From: Cryptomeria japonica
Taxonomy: Eukaryota; Streptophyta; Pinopsida; Cupressales; Cupressaceae
DNA length: 64,000 nt
Direction of reading: 5' to 3'
Assembly: GCF_030272615.1 (NCBI RefSeq)
Contig: NC_081406.1
Location: 140,152,361 to 140,216,360, forward strand
The number at the start of each line of letters is the position of its first letter. Positions within the stretch are counted from its first letter, which is position 1. Below are positions 24,323 to 36,473 of this stretch, piece by piece. The translations under genes and the position numbers were made by a program. A model generated the notes under the pieces. The model was given only the letters and a program-made list of their open reading frames with translations, did not search any database and had not been told where the DNA came from.

Positions 24323-25108
24323 CTACTTAGAGAAGCCTAATGCACGGATAAGTTTTAAGGTACAAATATTGAGACCAGCTCCTCCATATATTAATACTCT
24401 TTTAACTCGATGTTTGTAGACTAAGACTTCAATATGAAGGGGAGTATTATGTGGATGACTCAAAGAGATCTTATCATGTTTGGAAAAGTTGAGATTATGA
24501 GGCCCTGTCATGTGAGCCACCATGGCTTGAAATTTGTCAATATCTAGATCTTGAGGTACATTTGTTTCAAATAGTGCTTGTTCCAAGATGTCCTTATGTT
24601 TTGGCAAAAGTTTGAGTAACTCGAGTATGGATATCTGAGTAGGAGTTATTCCCAGTTGATTTAGCAAATCATATTGAGTCTTGTGGATAGTGGTTGATGT
24701 TGATGTATGCCCTTTCAAGACATATTTTTGAACTTTGGTTGTCACATTGATTGATGTATGGTCTTTCCCATCTTTGATTTTTATGACATTTATCTGATTA
24801 TCCTCTGTTGATATGTGATTGATAGTACTGTTGTATAGATGATTTATGCAAGCTCCTTGTGTATCGTTTGATGATGAATCTCCTTCCTTGTTGTAATTTG
24901 GAAGAGGATTTTTAAAGGTGTCATGATCACCATTTGTTTTGAGACCATCAACCATTAAATCACCTCTATCGATCATATCTTGAACAATATTTTTAAGCCT
25001 CATGCAATCATTTGTGTGATGTCCTTTATTATGATAAAAATCACAGAAATGCAAGTCATTCCACCAAGGTGGTTTGATCTGGGGTTCAAAATTGTTTATG
25101 GCTAGCAA
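24323..25108 (-). pseudogene. Element C gag end and protease start; active-site Asp lost
   Basis: Open for 261 codons. N-terminal part: PPWWNDLHFCDFYHNKGHHTNDC, a CxxxH-GH-x4-C-type gag zinc-binding motif typical of this gypsy group. C-terminal part: the protease start RVLIYGGAGLNICTLKLIRALGFSK. The homologous site in A is LIDGG; here the Asp codon is TAT (Tyr, minus-strand codon at 24388-24390), so the protease cannot be active. A stop follows GFSK. Confidence 0.88.
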
Positions 25109-26851
25109 TGTGATAATCTTGTTTGCCAGGAGTTCGCGAAATGCTGATTCTAAGGATCAGCCCAATGGTGTGTAGATGCGTCTATTTGGGAAATTGTTTG
25201 TATTACCTCTTTGATTTGGATTATTCCCTCGGTTAATGTTGTTGTCTTGGGTATTGTTGTTGGTGTTTGTATTTGAAGGTCCCTAATTAGTACTTCATAG
25301 ATAAGTGTTATTGCCTTGGTTAACACCCTTTTGATTCTTGTTAGCTTGCAGACTACCTGATAAAGCCAATACTAGTTGTTTGTACTTCATATCATTAGCA
25401 TCAGTTCCTCCCTCATTAACAACATTTTTGTTTCTGGTCCAGAACCTAGATTTGTCTAAAGTGTTGTTGTTGTTGTTTTGGTTGTTAAAGTGAGTGTTGG
25501 ATGAATTTGTTCCTTCCTTAAAGAACTTCAATGTTCCTTTTTTGATGCATGCTTCCTCTACTTGGATTCCATTTTTGATCAACTTGGCAAAAGATGGTAT
25601 GCACTGGAGCTTGAGTAGATAACTCATCTCACTATTTAGGTTGTTGATAAAGATCTCCATATTTTCCTTTTTAGGCACATCTCAAGGATATCTCGAAACC
25701 ATACGTCTCCAACATTGAAGAAATACCATGAATGTTTTATTATTTTTTTGCTTGGTATTACATACATCTAACATGGTGATTGTGTGTTGAATATTATAAG
25801 AGTATTGTGTGATAAATTTGTTTACCAACTCATCAAAGGTGATGGGAGGTGTAAGTTTAGACAACCACTCCATTGTTTTCCCTCCCAAACTTCTTGGGAA
25901 TAGTCTCATCAAATAAATATCATCCTGGGAAAATTCAAGGCTTATGGTACAAAATTCCCAAACATGATCGCGGGGATCACTCTTACCATCATATTTATTG
26001 TATTTGGGTATATCTGAATTCGGGGGAAAAGGTATCATGTTTAATCTCCTATCAAAAGGGTAAGGACAAATTTCATTCAAGGAGTATCATATGGTGGTTC
26101 CCTATTGCATGTCTTGCATTTGTCTTTGTAGCATTTGAATTTATTGTGTAAGAGCGACCATAGGTGCATTTGTTCACCAAGGGAAAGGTTCTTCCCTTTC
26201 ATTATCCCTAGTTCGGGCATGGTTGTGTTCAAGCATGTTATGTTGTTTAGGTATGTTTTGTTATTCAGGTATGTTTTTAGGGTCACGTGTTTCCTCTTCT
26301 CTCTGTTTTTCTTGATAAGCATAATTTTGAGACCTTGTCCTAAAGATTTTAGTATCAAAGTCTTCAGGAAGCCTAACTCTTTTGCTTGTTAACATGAGCA
26401 TATATTTTTATTTATCAACTTCTATGAGTCTCTCCATAAGTTTTTGGAATGAGGGGTTCTCTTTACATTCTTGGAGAAGTTCCTTAGTCATCTTTGTTTC
26501 ACCCAGATCAGTATAATCAAAAGGGTTTGATAATCAACAACCCATACTTGACTCTGGTTGCGGTTCACTTTACTTGTTTCATCGAGAGCGAGTGACAATG
26601 GGCATCTAGTAGAAGCTTTCTGTGATAAAAGGGACAAACTCTTCTTCTACTTGTTCAAGGGTTGGTGGTTCGGGTTGAGCTACGTTATAAGTGATGCAAA
26701 TTTGTGGGAAGAAAGCGGGGTTGATTCTTCCTCCTTGATTTAGATGTTGACTGAATTCCACTTTCTGAATGTAAGCTCTACTTCTTAAGGGTTTTTTGTC
26801 AAATTCATTTGATTTGCCTTGAAGATACAACCGCATATGACAGAAAGGCAT
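25109..26851 (-). pseudogene. gag: Element C gag
   Basis: Capsid polyprotein. The ATG at 26851 opens a short N-terminal segment (MPFCHMRLYLQGKSN), followed by decayed sequence. The gag core begins near 26080 with NEICPYPFDRRLNMIPFPPN, IPKYNKYDGKSDPRDHVWEF and RSLGGKTMEWLSKLTPPITFDELVNKF. One stop after RYP is followed by PKKENMEIFINNLNSEMSYLL in the same frame (25678-25295). It is homologous to A gag at 5440-6200. Confidence 0.85.
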
Positions 26852-29629
26852 GATGTGATTTGAAGAGTTGACAATCTATGTAGAGAAATTTGTTCCATTT
26901 TGCAAGTGTCTTAGAACTAGGTTGTCACTTCTTCAACTTAGTTTTGTGATGAAGACTTTTTCTTCTCAAAATATGAGGAGTGGTCATACATAAGTGATCA
27001 ATGGTTTCCTTCGATTGTTTGGATTAGGATACTTCGTTTGAAAATTTAAGCCCACTTTATTGAGTAGAGGTTTAGTTAGATTCACCTCCACAACAAAGTG
27101 CGTCAAAAGATATGTATAAGAGTCTCCCAATATGGAGACTCAATTTGACAACTTAAGTTTAAACTAGGTATGTTTGTTTGATAGAATCTGTTTGGATGGC
27201 GGACCTTTTGATCAATGTGATGGTACTGCCTGATTTTGATAGGATAAAGTCTTATCCCTAACTAGTTTTGGATTTGAAAAATTGTTCTTCTAATACTGAC
27301 TTGTTTGATTTGGAAATGATTTCTCTAATGCTTGGCTTTGGTTTTTGATAACTGAGTTCGATACTATACCTAAAAGGGTACTCAAGAAGTTTGACAAAAT
27401 TTTCCCAAAAGGCCTGATTGGTCTCTGTTTTTTCCTAGTTTTAACCATGCGCTAAGCCAGAGACCAGATGCGCTAAGATGTGATCTATATGCACTACAGA
27501 AAGATCCTGATGCACTAAGCTACCTCTACCATGTGCTGACTTAGACTATTTAAATTTTTTTTTGACAGAATGATTAAGCGCTATTATGTTCTGAATACAC
27601 ACTATTGTTTGGACTCAAAGTGCTAAGGTTTGCTCCCAATGCACTAGGCTGATGCTAAAAAGTGCTAATAGGGTCTCAAAAAGAGCTAATGAGATGTTTA
27701 TCAATTTTATGACTATTATGTGCTATTTTGATGCATGAGAGTGCTAAGTTTTGGCTTGTATGTGCTAAAGAATGCTCTAGATGCACTAGGAAGTTGTTCC
27801 TAAGCGCTAAACTGCCCTGTTTATTTTGCTTTTGGCTTTTTCAAAAAAAATTTAACACTTGTTTGATGGATGATTTTATGGAAATATAACTTGAAAATAC
27901 AACATGAAAGAAATAACCAATTTTGCCTATACTAAATAGATAGTGTATGTTCTGCGAGGATGTGTTCAAATCCTGAATGTTTTCATAGGTTTGGATACAA
28001 AGAAAATAAATCAGATATACTCTTTATTCAAGGGTCATCAACAATAGCATAGCCCAATAGTCTCGATACTCTGTCAGCTCAAATAGCCGTGTCACCCCCT
28101 AGGGGGCACCTATTTTTTTGTCTTTTGCCAGAAATTAGCCCAAAGTGAATTGCTTTACAATTGGGTAGTTATCTTGGGAGATATATGGTGAGTAATCTTG
28201 GGGGCGAATTCTTCCCCATCCTTGCACTATGATATTGAAGATGTCTAGATACTGACTTGACTCAAGGTTTCTATTGCTAATGTTTGTAATCAGGCTTCCT
28301 GTTTGGTCTTCAGTGATAAACTCCCTCGAGAGGCTTCCCAACCTTTAGAACAAAGTCTTTATGTATCATAAAGATACTAGGGGAAGGCTAATCGCTGAGA
28401 AAAACCATTGAAGGGACTTTCATCAACCTCCATTTTTGATTATAGTGGGTTGGAACACTTGGCAATAAAGCCGTTTCCCACTTAGGTCATTCCCCTCTCA
28501 CCGACCATTTAAATGGCGCTCTAAGAGCAACTCGGGAGGACATGTCTGCTAAAGGAATTAAATACTTGAAATGAATAAAGCATAAGAGTGGTTTGGCTTT
28601 TTGATCACCCAGTTAAGGGGAGAGCATATGCCTTCCAATTTCAAGGCAAAGAAAACAAGATTCTTTTTATCTTTCAAGGGAATGATTTTCTAACTTCTAC
28701 TTGGAGATTTTGCTCCAAAAAAGCATGGCGTTCTTTTTAAATTCTCATAGAAAAGTGTGTATTTCCAACATAAACTCTTGAATCAAACCTGGTCAACAAA
28801 GCAAATTGCGATTGGGTCAACAAAATGTAAAGTCAATAGGGGAAGATTTTTCCTCTTTTCTTTGCCTAAAATTAAAAATGAAGTTCTTTGACCTTTGCAA
28901 AATAAAGTGGATCCTTTTAGACACCAAAGGATGGTGAGGTTTGTTTTAAGCTTTGCAAGAAAGTAAATTTGTCTTTTTCTTTTTAGAGCTTCCAAAAATG
29001 AAGTGTGTTCTCACTAAGAAAGCAAAAGGTGATTTTTGTTGTTCTTTTTAAACCCAAAGAATAAAAATGTGGTTAATTTTTAAGCCCAAAAGAAAGATTA
29101 TGTTCTTTTTAGTCCAAAGAAAAAAGGAGTTCTTTTTATCAAACCTTTTGAAAAGCTTAAAAAGAAATCATAACTCTTATAACCTACAAGAAACTATTAA
29201 AACCTGCAAGGAAAGAAGTTAGTGAAAAATTAAAATCTTAGGTGGGCTTCCACAAGCCTAAAATAATCTTCCTTGGTTACAATTTTTTTCTTTTTCTCTA
29301 CTAACCTTATGCACTAAGCTGTTACTTCAATCTGCTATAGAAAGGAACTAATGCGCTACATAACATACCCTATGCATTAAGCTGATTCTTGGATGCACTA
29401 GACTAATTTCCTAAAGCACTGTAATTTTACAGTTGCCAGAAGAAGTATTATGAGCTAGACTAACTACTAAATGCACTAAGGTTTGAGTCCGATGCGCTAA
29501 ACACTAGGTCTGATGCACTAACCAATGACTTTGATGAGCTAAAAGAAGGTATCAACCCACTAACTCAGCTTTCCCATGTACCTACAATATCAATCTTGCA
29601 TTCAAAACAATGTTATTTATGGGGTCTTT
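26852..29629 (-). other. Element C 5' leader with clustered TGCGCTAA/TGCACTAA words
   Basis: A leader of about 2.8 kb between PBS and gag. Plus-strand words such as ATGCGCTAAG, ATGCACTAAG and AGTGCTAA recur some 25 times in two clusters (about 27440-27830 and 29290-29560). GTTCTTTTTA words recur at 28731, 29041, 29103 and 29131. A minus-strand frame of 68 codons (28341-28135) has no recognisable domain and is not called as a gene. Confidence 0.6.
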
Positions 29630-29646
29630 CCCCATGGTGGGTGCCA
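29630..29646 (-). promoter_or_regulatory. Element C primer binding site, tRNA-Lys type
   Basis: Minus strand TGGCACCCACCATGGGG, four bases inside the 5' LTR. It differs at two positions from the complement of plant tRNA-Lys 3' ends (TGGCGCCCACCGTGGGG) as I know them. Confidence 0.8.
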
Positions 29647-29650
29647 AAAA

Positions 29651-31115
29651 TGTGTGTGGGAAAAGTGGTACAATGAAACGGAAATTTCATTTTCTAAACA
29701 ATTCCACACACCAATGGGACTCTTGGTGCAAGTTATGGAGCTATATTGAAATAAATCAACTCCCCAAGGGACGTTCCATTATTCTCTATCTCACAGGATT
29801 CCTCAAGCCAATGCCTTTTCTCTTAGATCATTGAGTAATGTGACTTAGGAATGACAACTATGAGAATGAGGGATATTGATCAATTTATTATGAATGTATT
29901 CCTAGATGTGTATGATATTGAAACTAGAATAATTTAAACTAGCATGGATATGATGATAAGATGAAAGATTAGTAAAATCTATCCTAACATGATATACTAG
30001 TCTAATATGAGAATGCTATGATAATATAAATGCTTCTAAAAATGTTTATTTAGATTATTTCTATTCAAAGAGAGGCTAAATGCTTGATTAAAATGATTTA
30101 TATTAGATTCTTAGTAAAATGTCTATAAGTTTGATACTAAAGACTTGGATATGAAAATGAGAGGAGGGCTCTATTTATAGGAAAAATAGGGCAATGGATG
30201 GTCAAGATTGGATAATCTTATCAAGGGCCAGGATTGAAAGTTATCAATCCATGTTCATAATTCTCACCAATGAAATGGTGATAATTGTCAACATAAGACT
30301 ACTTGAGAAGAGATGTAAGAAGCATTAAATGCTTGAGAAGACCTCATGGCTACCTTAGGAGGTAAGGGTTAAGGTTAGGGTAGGGTTATCCAATGTATAA
30401 AGCTTTTACCCAAAGGATAAACTCTTGTGCAAGGGTTAAAGGAATAACCATGGTCAAAGCAATGAATGCTTGATGAGACCCTTGGGTTAGATAAAGGTTG
30501 AGTTAGAGAGTAAGTCTCTAATCATGCAAGAGGGTTGAGTTAACCATTAATGATTTGGAAGACTTTCAAGGTTAACTTGTTGAAGACATAAAGCCTTTAA
30601 TGGTTTTCAAAGACTTTGAGGGTTTGAAAGTGGCTTCCCTTTATTAGGGATGTGACAATATTTAGGAGATGGGTTAGGCTAAATCGGAAGGGATTAGAAG
30701 AATCTAGAAGGGGGTTTAGAGAGGCAAGTGGGATATGTAGGATTTTGCAATTGGATGGAGGGTAATTTTAATTAAAATAAATGACTTTATTTCAACAAAA
30801 ATAGATGCAACTTGTATAAATACAAGTGGGGGATTAAAATAAATAAATTAGATTTATTTATCTACAATGAACAATTTAACTAAATGTAAATTTAATTAAA
30901 ACGGGAGAAAGGGGAATTAATTAAATAAAGTGATTTATTTAATTAAAGGCCATGAAAGGCTTAGATGAACTTAATTAAATAAATTGAGTAATTCATTTAA
31001 TTAAATAGATGAATGTGAATGATTTAATTAAATAGAACTTAATTAAATAGAGGAATGGGGTTAAAATGAATATTAAATATTCACTTAGGAAAGTGGTCAT
31101 TTTTATACGTCTACA
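29651..31115 (-). repeat. Element C 5' LTR (1465 bp)
   Basis: Direct repeat of 12660-14101 with ends TGTGTGTGGG...ACGTCTACA. It has a small extra block near 30885 (AATGTAAATTTAATT) and another at 31035 (AACTTAATTAAATAG) relative to the other LTR. Confidence 0.95.
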
Positions 31116-31570
31116 TATTGAAACAAGCTCCTAGAGCCTGGTATGCTAGATTAGACAAATACTTGTTGAAATTGGGATTTACTAAAGGTGCTACTAACAA
31201 TAATATGTATTTCAAGATTGAAAATGATAGCATTCTAATTGTTGAAGTATTTGTGGATGATATTATCTTTGGTGGTGATGATGACTTGAGCATGAAGTTT
31301 GTTGGTGATATGCATAAAGAATTTGAAATGTCTATGATTGGCGAGATGACATTCTTCTTAGGTTTGCAAATTGCACAAACAAGAAAAGGTATATTTATAT
31401 CTCAAACTAAGTATGTGAAGGAATTGTTGAAGGCGTTTGGATTAGATGACTCCAAACCGGTTGAAACTCCTATGGTGTCTGGTTGTAAATTGTCTAAAAA
31501 TGATGAATCTCTGAAAGCTAATCAGAGTTTGTATAGATTTATGGTTTGTGGACTATTATATCTTACTTAG
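31116..31570 (+). pseudogene. Element B reverse transcriptase, C-terminal part
   Basis: Resumes the RT frame broken at 12659: LKQAPRAWYARLDKYLLKLGF, then the catalytic FVDDIIFGG (about 31250), FEMSMIGEMTFFLGLQI and QTKYVKELLKAFGL. The frame stays open until the TAG at 31568-31570 after GLLYLT. It shows that C inserted within the RT gene. Confidence 0.95.
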
Positions 31571-32201
31571 ACTAGGCCTAACATTATGCATGTTGTGTTT
31601 ATGACTGCTAGATATCAAGCTGATCAGAATGAGAGTCATGTCACTGCTGTGAAGAGGATATTCAAATATCTTAATGGAACTATGTATTATGGTTTATGGT
31701 ACCCAAGGAATGATGACTTCATGTTATGTGCCTACATTTTGATTTGATTGGGATGGTGATGATGACCGAAAGAGCACTACCAGTGGATCATTATTTTTAG
31801 GTAAGAAGTTGGTTTCATGGGCTAGGAAGAAACAAGATTCAGTATCCTTATCTACTGTTGAAGCTGAGTACATTGCTGCTGCTAGTAATTCCACTCAGGT
31901 GGTTTGGATGAAGAAAATGTTGAAAGATATTAGATTTATTCATGACAAGCCTACTATTATATACTGTGATAATTCCAATGCTATCAACATGTCAAAGAAT
32001 TTGGTGCAACATTCAAAGACTAAGCATATATCAATCAAATATCATTACTTGAAAGAGAAAGTCAATGAGGAGAAGGTGAAGCTGGAGTATTTATCTACAA
32101 AGAAAAAAGTAATTGATATTTTCACCAAGACTTTTCCTATATATACATTTATCTATTTGAGAGACAAGTTAGGGGTATCCACTCCTCTTGATGAGAACTA
32201 G
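31571..32201 (+). pseudogene. Element B RNase H
   Basis: TRPNIMHVVFMTARYQ follows the stop at 31570. Around 31720-31800 the frame is damaged. From 31809 it is open: VSWARKKQDSVSLSTVEAEYIAAA with the catalytic Glu, TIIYCDNSNAINMSKN with a catalytic Asp, and HISIKYHYLKEKV. The pol ends with TPLDEN and TAG at 32199-32201. No env-like ORF follows. Confidence 0.92.
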
Positions 32202-32515
32202 ATGCATTGAGTTGCATTGATCTGATGGATTTCAAAGCCTTATTCTTTTATCCGGATTGATGATTTGGTGTTGCGCCTCTGCTGGAGTAGTTTGTGTTTT
32301 GGGGAGAGCAATTTGTGTTTCATATTCAAAGGGGGAGAATAAGTTTGGTTATCTGATTTGAGATCTTTGGAATTGTTGTTAAAGGGGGGAGAAGATCATG
32401 TGAAAAACTGCTTTATCTGTCTTGATCTTAGGGGGAGTTTGCTAGTGATATCTTCTTTCTTTGCATTGACTATTTTTCACATTCATATGTTGCCATCAAT
32501 TCCAAAGGGGGAGAT
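32202..32515 (+). promoter_or_regulatory. Element B 3' untranslated region with several polypurine tracts
   Basis: Purine tracts AAAGGGGGAGAA (32328), AAAGGGGGGAGAAG (32381) and AGGGGGAG (32430), and the proximal AAAGGGGGAGA (32504) directly before the LTR. Repeated polypurine tracts upstream of the 3' LTR are a reported hallmark of Sireviruses. The same arrangement occurs in the F elements. Confidence 0.85.
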
Positions 32516-33682
32516 TGTTGGTCATGGTTGGTTATTGCTACTGCTAGAATGTGTTGTTGTCATTGATGTTAACATATTCCCGTGATTTATTTCGGTGTGA
32601 TTGGAAAGATTTTCTGATCCGGTTTTATAGTTTGCTTTTGCTGATCACTGTTTTGTAGAGGTTGATATTTCCTCCGGTATATTCCGGTGTAATCAGATCT
32701 TGTGTTGAGACTTTGGGATATTGTTTTGGTTGGTCTTGTGTATCTTCATTTTAGATGGTTCATGATTTTTTGCTCCCCAAGTTATCTGTCTTTATGTCAG
32801 TTGCTGATTGGTTGTGTTCTTGAGCTTCTAGATGTTGACCAATGAAGATTTGAAAATAGTGTTGGTGCAACTATTTCAAATGGTTCTAACATTCTTTCTA
32901 GTGTTTCCTAGTCATGTCCTATGTGTTTTGGTGATCTGCATTGATCGTTGCATGATTTTTTGGTGGTTTCCATCAACTGGTATTGATTTTGGTGTTATGT
33001 GGTATTTATGGTGGTGTAGCATGTTGCAGTTGATATTAGCATGATTTACGGTGGAGTTGATTGTTTGGGAATTTTCTTTAGGACCATGCTATGCTATGTA
33101 AATCATTATATTGGTCTGGTGGTTGTTCTTTGTATCGTGTGATGTAATCTTATAATTGTGAGTTGAGGTTTAGGGTTTAGCCAACCTTGTTATTGTGAGA
33201 GATTTGTGTGGGAACAAGTGATTTATCATTCAGTGTTGAGTTTGAGGTGAGATTAGTGTTGCAAAGCAAAAAACTATGCTTAAATGGAATTGTAATTAGG
33301 CATTTGGAGATACTATTCTTTCAGTTCACTTCTTCCAAATTGTAGTTTGAATCTTATTGTAAGAGTGAGACTTCCCTAAGGGTTGTAGCCTTCCGAGAAA
33401 ATATATTTTGAGTAGTGTGCTTGAATGCATGTGCATTCCCCATTGTAATATTTTCACATTCTATTGCAGAGTATCATCTTACCATGGGTAGGATCCCACC
33501 GTGGTTTTTCCCTTAACCAAGTTTGCCATGTCAAAATCTTGGTGTTGTGTGTTGTGCTGTTAATTTGATTATCTGTCTATTGTTGTAATTTGGTGGGTTT
33601 GTTATTGTGCTTAAAGTTTTATATTCTGGTGAAGACTGATTCACCCCCCCTTCTCAGTCTTCCTTCTTGGTTGCTGCTAACA
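32516..33682 (+). repeat. Element B 3' LTR (1167 bp)
   Basis: Starts TGTTGGTCATGG and ends CTGCTAACA. It matches 8262-9497 with scattered substitutions and a deletion near 33195 relative to the 5' LTR. Confidence 0.93.
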
Positions 33683-33981
33683 GACTGTGACTATGAAATT
33701 GTTTGTACCATTGAACCAATTAATAATCTTTAGCCCGATCATGGTCGTTTACCCCTTGTTCACCCATAGCTTATTGATTGGGACCAACAAGGACCACCCC
33801 AATTGGATGTTTTTTAAAATGATGCAACAATTCTAAACTTTCTTGGAGCATGAAGTGACATACATCTTGGGGACCATAGAACTAGTTTCGTCATATAACT
33901 TAATAATTCCACTTACTTGGAGAAGGTGTGAAGCCTTTCAATCATAAAATTATAGAAAATATAGGTCTTCTAGTGAAAACT
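33683..33981 (+). mobile_element. Gypsy element A, segment 2 (linker)
   Basis: Short piece of A between copia B and block D. It begins DCDYEIVCTIEPI in frame with the sequence before 8261. It ends GAAAACT, which overlaps the start of segment 3 (GAAAACC). It belongs to the protease-RT linker. Confidence 0.75.
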
Positions 33982-34404
33982 TGTAGTGTCCACCCTTGAT
34001 TGGACTTGTTTTGACTAGAGTTGATTTTTAATTCATGCACGATAGACATTATTGGGCATAGGCTATTTCAGATGATTTATATGATGCTGATACTATTGTT
34101 ATTGATCGTGTGATTTATTAGACACTATATACTTATTATGTGATTGATTATTGAAAGACTATATTGATCATGTGATTTGAGGAGCATAAGTGTTGATGGA
34201 TTTTACATGTTGTACTATAATCATGAATTATACTAATCATGCACTTGATGATGTTTTTATGTACTGACCATATTTAATGATTATCTATGATGAGTTGATC
34301 TTATGGCGTGTATGTTTGTTGTATGGTTGTCTTCGGGATAGAGACAATGCCACATCACTCATTGCGAGTGAGATGTGTCATTGCGATTCTCTAACCCTTG
34401 TCTG

Positions 34405-34405
<1 letters not shown>

Positions 34406-34435
<30 letters not shown>
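34406..34435. repeat. (TA)n microsatellite
   Basis: About 15 TA dinucleotides in a row within block D. Confidence 0.95.
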
Positions 34436-36039
34436 GCATATGTCATATCGTTGCTTTGTGGATGTAGGATTTGCAGGTACTAGACACCGACTCCACCTGG
34501 CTCCACATGTCTAAGCGTGTCTTTAAATCCCAATGGTATGTGGTTCGGAGTTGACACAAGTTCCCCTCACATACTCTAGGTCTAAGTTGTTCACTGTGAG
34601 TCATCAACGTCTTGGCGGAAGTCGCCATGTCAGTTAGTAAGCTTGGTTTCTTCTGTGTTGTGGGTATGTTAGTATTGGTTGGTTAATTCCATTATGTCAA
34701 GATTGATTATTTGATTATTGATGCGAGATTAAATAGTTAATAATGTTTATTTTAATTATTTGATTATCTAATGTTTAATTTAATTTATTGGATTCTTGCC
34801 TTTTTGGGTATTTAATTATTTCATATTTAAATGTTTACTTATTTTAATGATGATTTAATATTTATTGTTTAGCTTATGTTGTGGTTTTATATTTATTTGT
34901 GATTTGACCTTTTATTGGTATTTAATTGTTTATTTATTTATTTAATCGTCTATGGTTTAATATTTATTTGGTATTTAATGTTTATCTAGTTCTTTAATCC
35001 ATTTATGAGCTTTTGGTTTATTTAATTTAATTTTCCCATTTGATTTATTTAATTGTGGCTTATGTTTTATTTATTAGTTTGACTTTTATATTAAGTGGGT
35101 TGTATAAATTCGCTTTATAATAAAATAATAAAACATTCCCACCCAATTGTAAAGGCATGATATATATTTATCTTACCTACCCTCCTTTTATTGGTTGAAT
35201 TTAAAAATAGAGGTAAAATTATATTATATGGTGGGGTTGGTAAAATATATTATAGATTGGAATATTTTGATTGGTCGAGATTGAGACTAGGGGTTTTGGT
35301 TATTGTTTGGCTTTTTATTTTCATTCCGTGAAGTTTTCACGGTTTGCTTCTTCTTTTGCAAAAAAAATATTCTCTGCAAGAGTTTCCTTTGGGTTTTGGC
35401 TTAGATTGTTGTTGGAGTTTCTTGGTTTGGCTTTTGGATTTGGTTGGAGCTCTACCTCAACTTTCATCCATCACTCAGGGTGCAGGTTGGGTTCCTTGTC
35501 TTTTGTTTATTTTCAGCCTTAAAATTTCTCTGTGTATGCTCCGTGCTTGAAAATGTCTTCCAGGAGTCGGGGATGAAATATTTGGTTTATTGTAGTTTTC
35601 ATATTTATATATAGTGGAGAAAAATTTATATTACATGGGTGGTTGTATAGTTGTATTGGAAAAATATTTAGTCTTCTGTATATTGTCGTTCACGGCATTC
35701 AGAAGTCTGGATTCTTGGCTGCTTGTTGTGAGATCCTATGATTGGTGTTTTGTTTGGTGTAGTATTGGCCTTATTTGTTGTTGGTAGAGTTACATGTGTA
35801 TTTCAGACTCAAAAGAAGTCTCTGTGTGTGAGTTCTGGGTCTCCCAGCTATGGATATGTTTTGGAATTTCTCTCTATGTTTTATTAAACTTTATTCCATT
35901 TACTTCTTCTTACTTGTTGGTTCTATGTGACTCTATGTATATGTTCTTCAAAGCCTTATGTTTCAAGTTTAATTTTTTATCATTGCAGAAAGTTCTGTAT
36001 TTTTCCATCCCTTTATGCAAAAGTGTTGATTCTGCATTT

Positions 36040-36240
36040 CTGCTATCCTTTTATGCATTTGCATTGTCCTTTCATGCATTTGCGTTGTCTATTGTTGCAT
36101 TTGCCCTATCCTCTGGTGTATATGCATTGTCCTTTGTGCAAAAGCATTGTCCTTTGTGCAAAAGCACTGTCTTTAACTGTACATGCGCTAAACTATTTAA
36201 CATAGGTGCTAACCTGCAAAGCATAAGTGCTAAACTTAAG
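36040..36240 (+). repeat. GCATTGTCCTTT(G/A)TGCA degenerate tandem repeat
   Basis: Words GCATTGTCCTTTCATGCATT, GCATTGTCCTTTGTGCAAAA and relatives recur about six times with a period near 20-21 bp, grading into CATGCGCTAAAC, GGTGCTAACC and AGTGCTAAAC words. A long hydrophobic open frame across this tract (35794-36381) comes from the T-rich repeat. Confidence 0.75.
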
Positions 36241-36473
36241 TGCAAAAGCATTGTTATGTCTGTCTTTGGTGTTTTCACTATTTTTCCAGTCAGATTTGGA
36301 TTCTCGAGTTTGGTTTCATTCCAGAGGTTTTTTGGTGTTTTTTTGCAGATATTTTCTAGCTATTGTTATTTATCAGTTTGATGTGATTTTATATTTTATA
36401 TGCTGAAACATTCTTGGCTTATTTATTGTTGAAGATTTGAGTCTTTTCTTCTATTGAGATGTTGCAATGGAAA

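Larger units (their letters stand above)
12660..31115 (-). mobile_element. Gypsy element C, Tat-like, 18.5 kb, nested in element B RT
   Basis: Complete LTR-to-LTR Ty3/gypsy element on the minus strand: 5' LTR 29651-31115, tRNA-Lys-type PBS, long leader, gag, protease, RT, two RNase H domains, integrase, a 3' region with an antisense PMD ORF, polypurine tract, 3' LTR 12660-14101. Flanking pentamers AATTT (12655-12659) and TATTG (31116-31120) match at three positions; with one mutation each they fit an AATTG duplication in the RT codons of B. LTRs differ by about 5-7% by eye, so C is younger than B. Dual RNase H and an extra 3' ORF point to the Tat lineage. Confidence 0.92.
8262..33682 (+). mobile_element. 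Copia element B (Sirevirus-like), interrupted by gypsy element C
   Basis: A full copia element: 5' LTR 8262-9497, iMet PBS, gag, protease, integrase, RT, RNase H, several polypurine tracts, 3' LTR 32516-33682. Without the nested C element (12660-31115) it is about 7.0 kb. Five-base flanks GACTA (8257-8261) and GACTG (33683-33687) match at four positions. The LTRs differ at roughly one base in ten in the part I compared, so this is an old copy. Domain order PR-INT-RT-RH is diagnostic of Ty1/copia. Confidence 0.92.

Noticed and set aside
28135-28341. Extra 5' ORF in the leader of element C
   Set aside because: 68 codons with no recognisable domain and no comparable sequence from element A in the window; kept only as a note under the leader.
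14102-29650. PMD ORF as a captured host gene in a separate insertion
   Set aside because: No target duplication or foreign ends were seen around it, and extra 3' ORFs are known for the Tat lineage, so membership of element C is simpler.
35794-36381. A 195-codon plus-strand frame that looks like a multi-pass membrane protein
   Set aside because: It lies in T-rich tandemly repeated LTR-like DNA of block D; the hydrophobic residues come from TTT/CTT/TTG-rich repeats, and no homologous frame or motif supports a gene.
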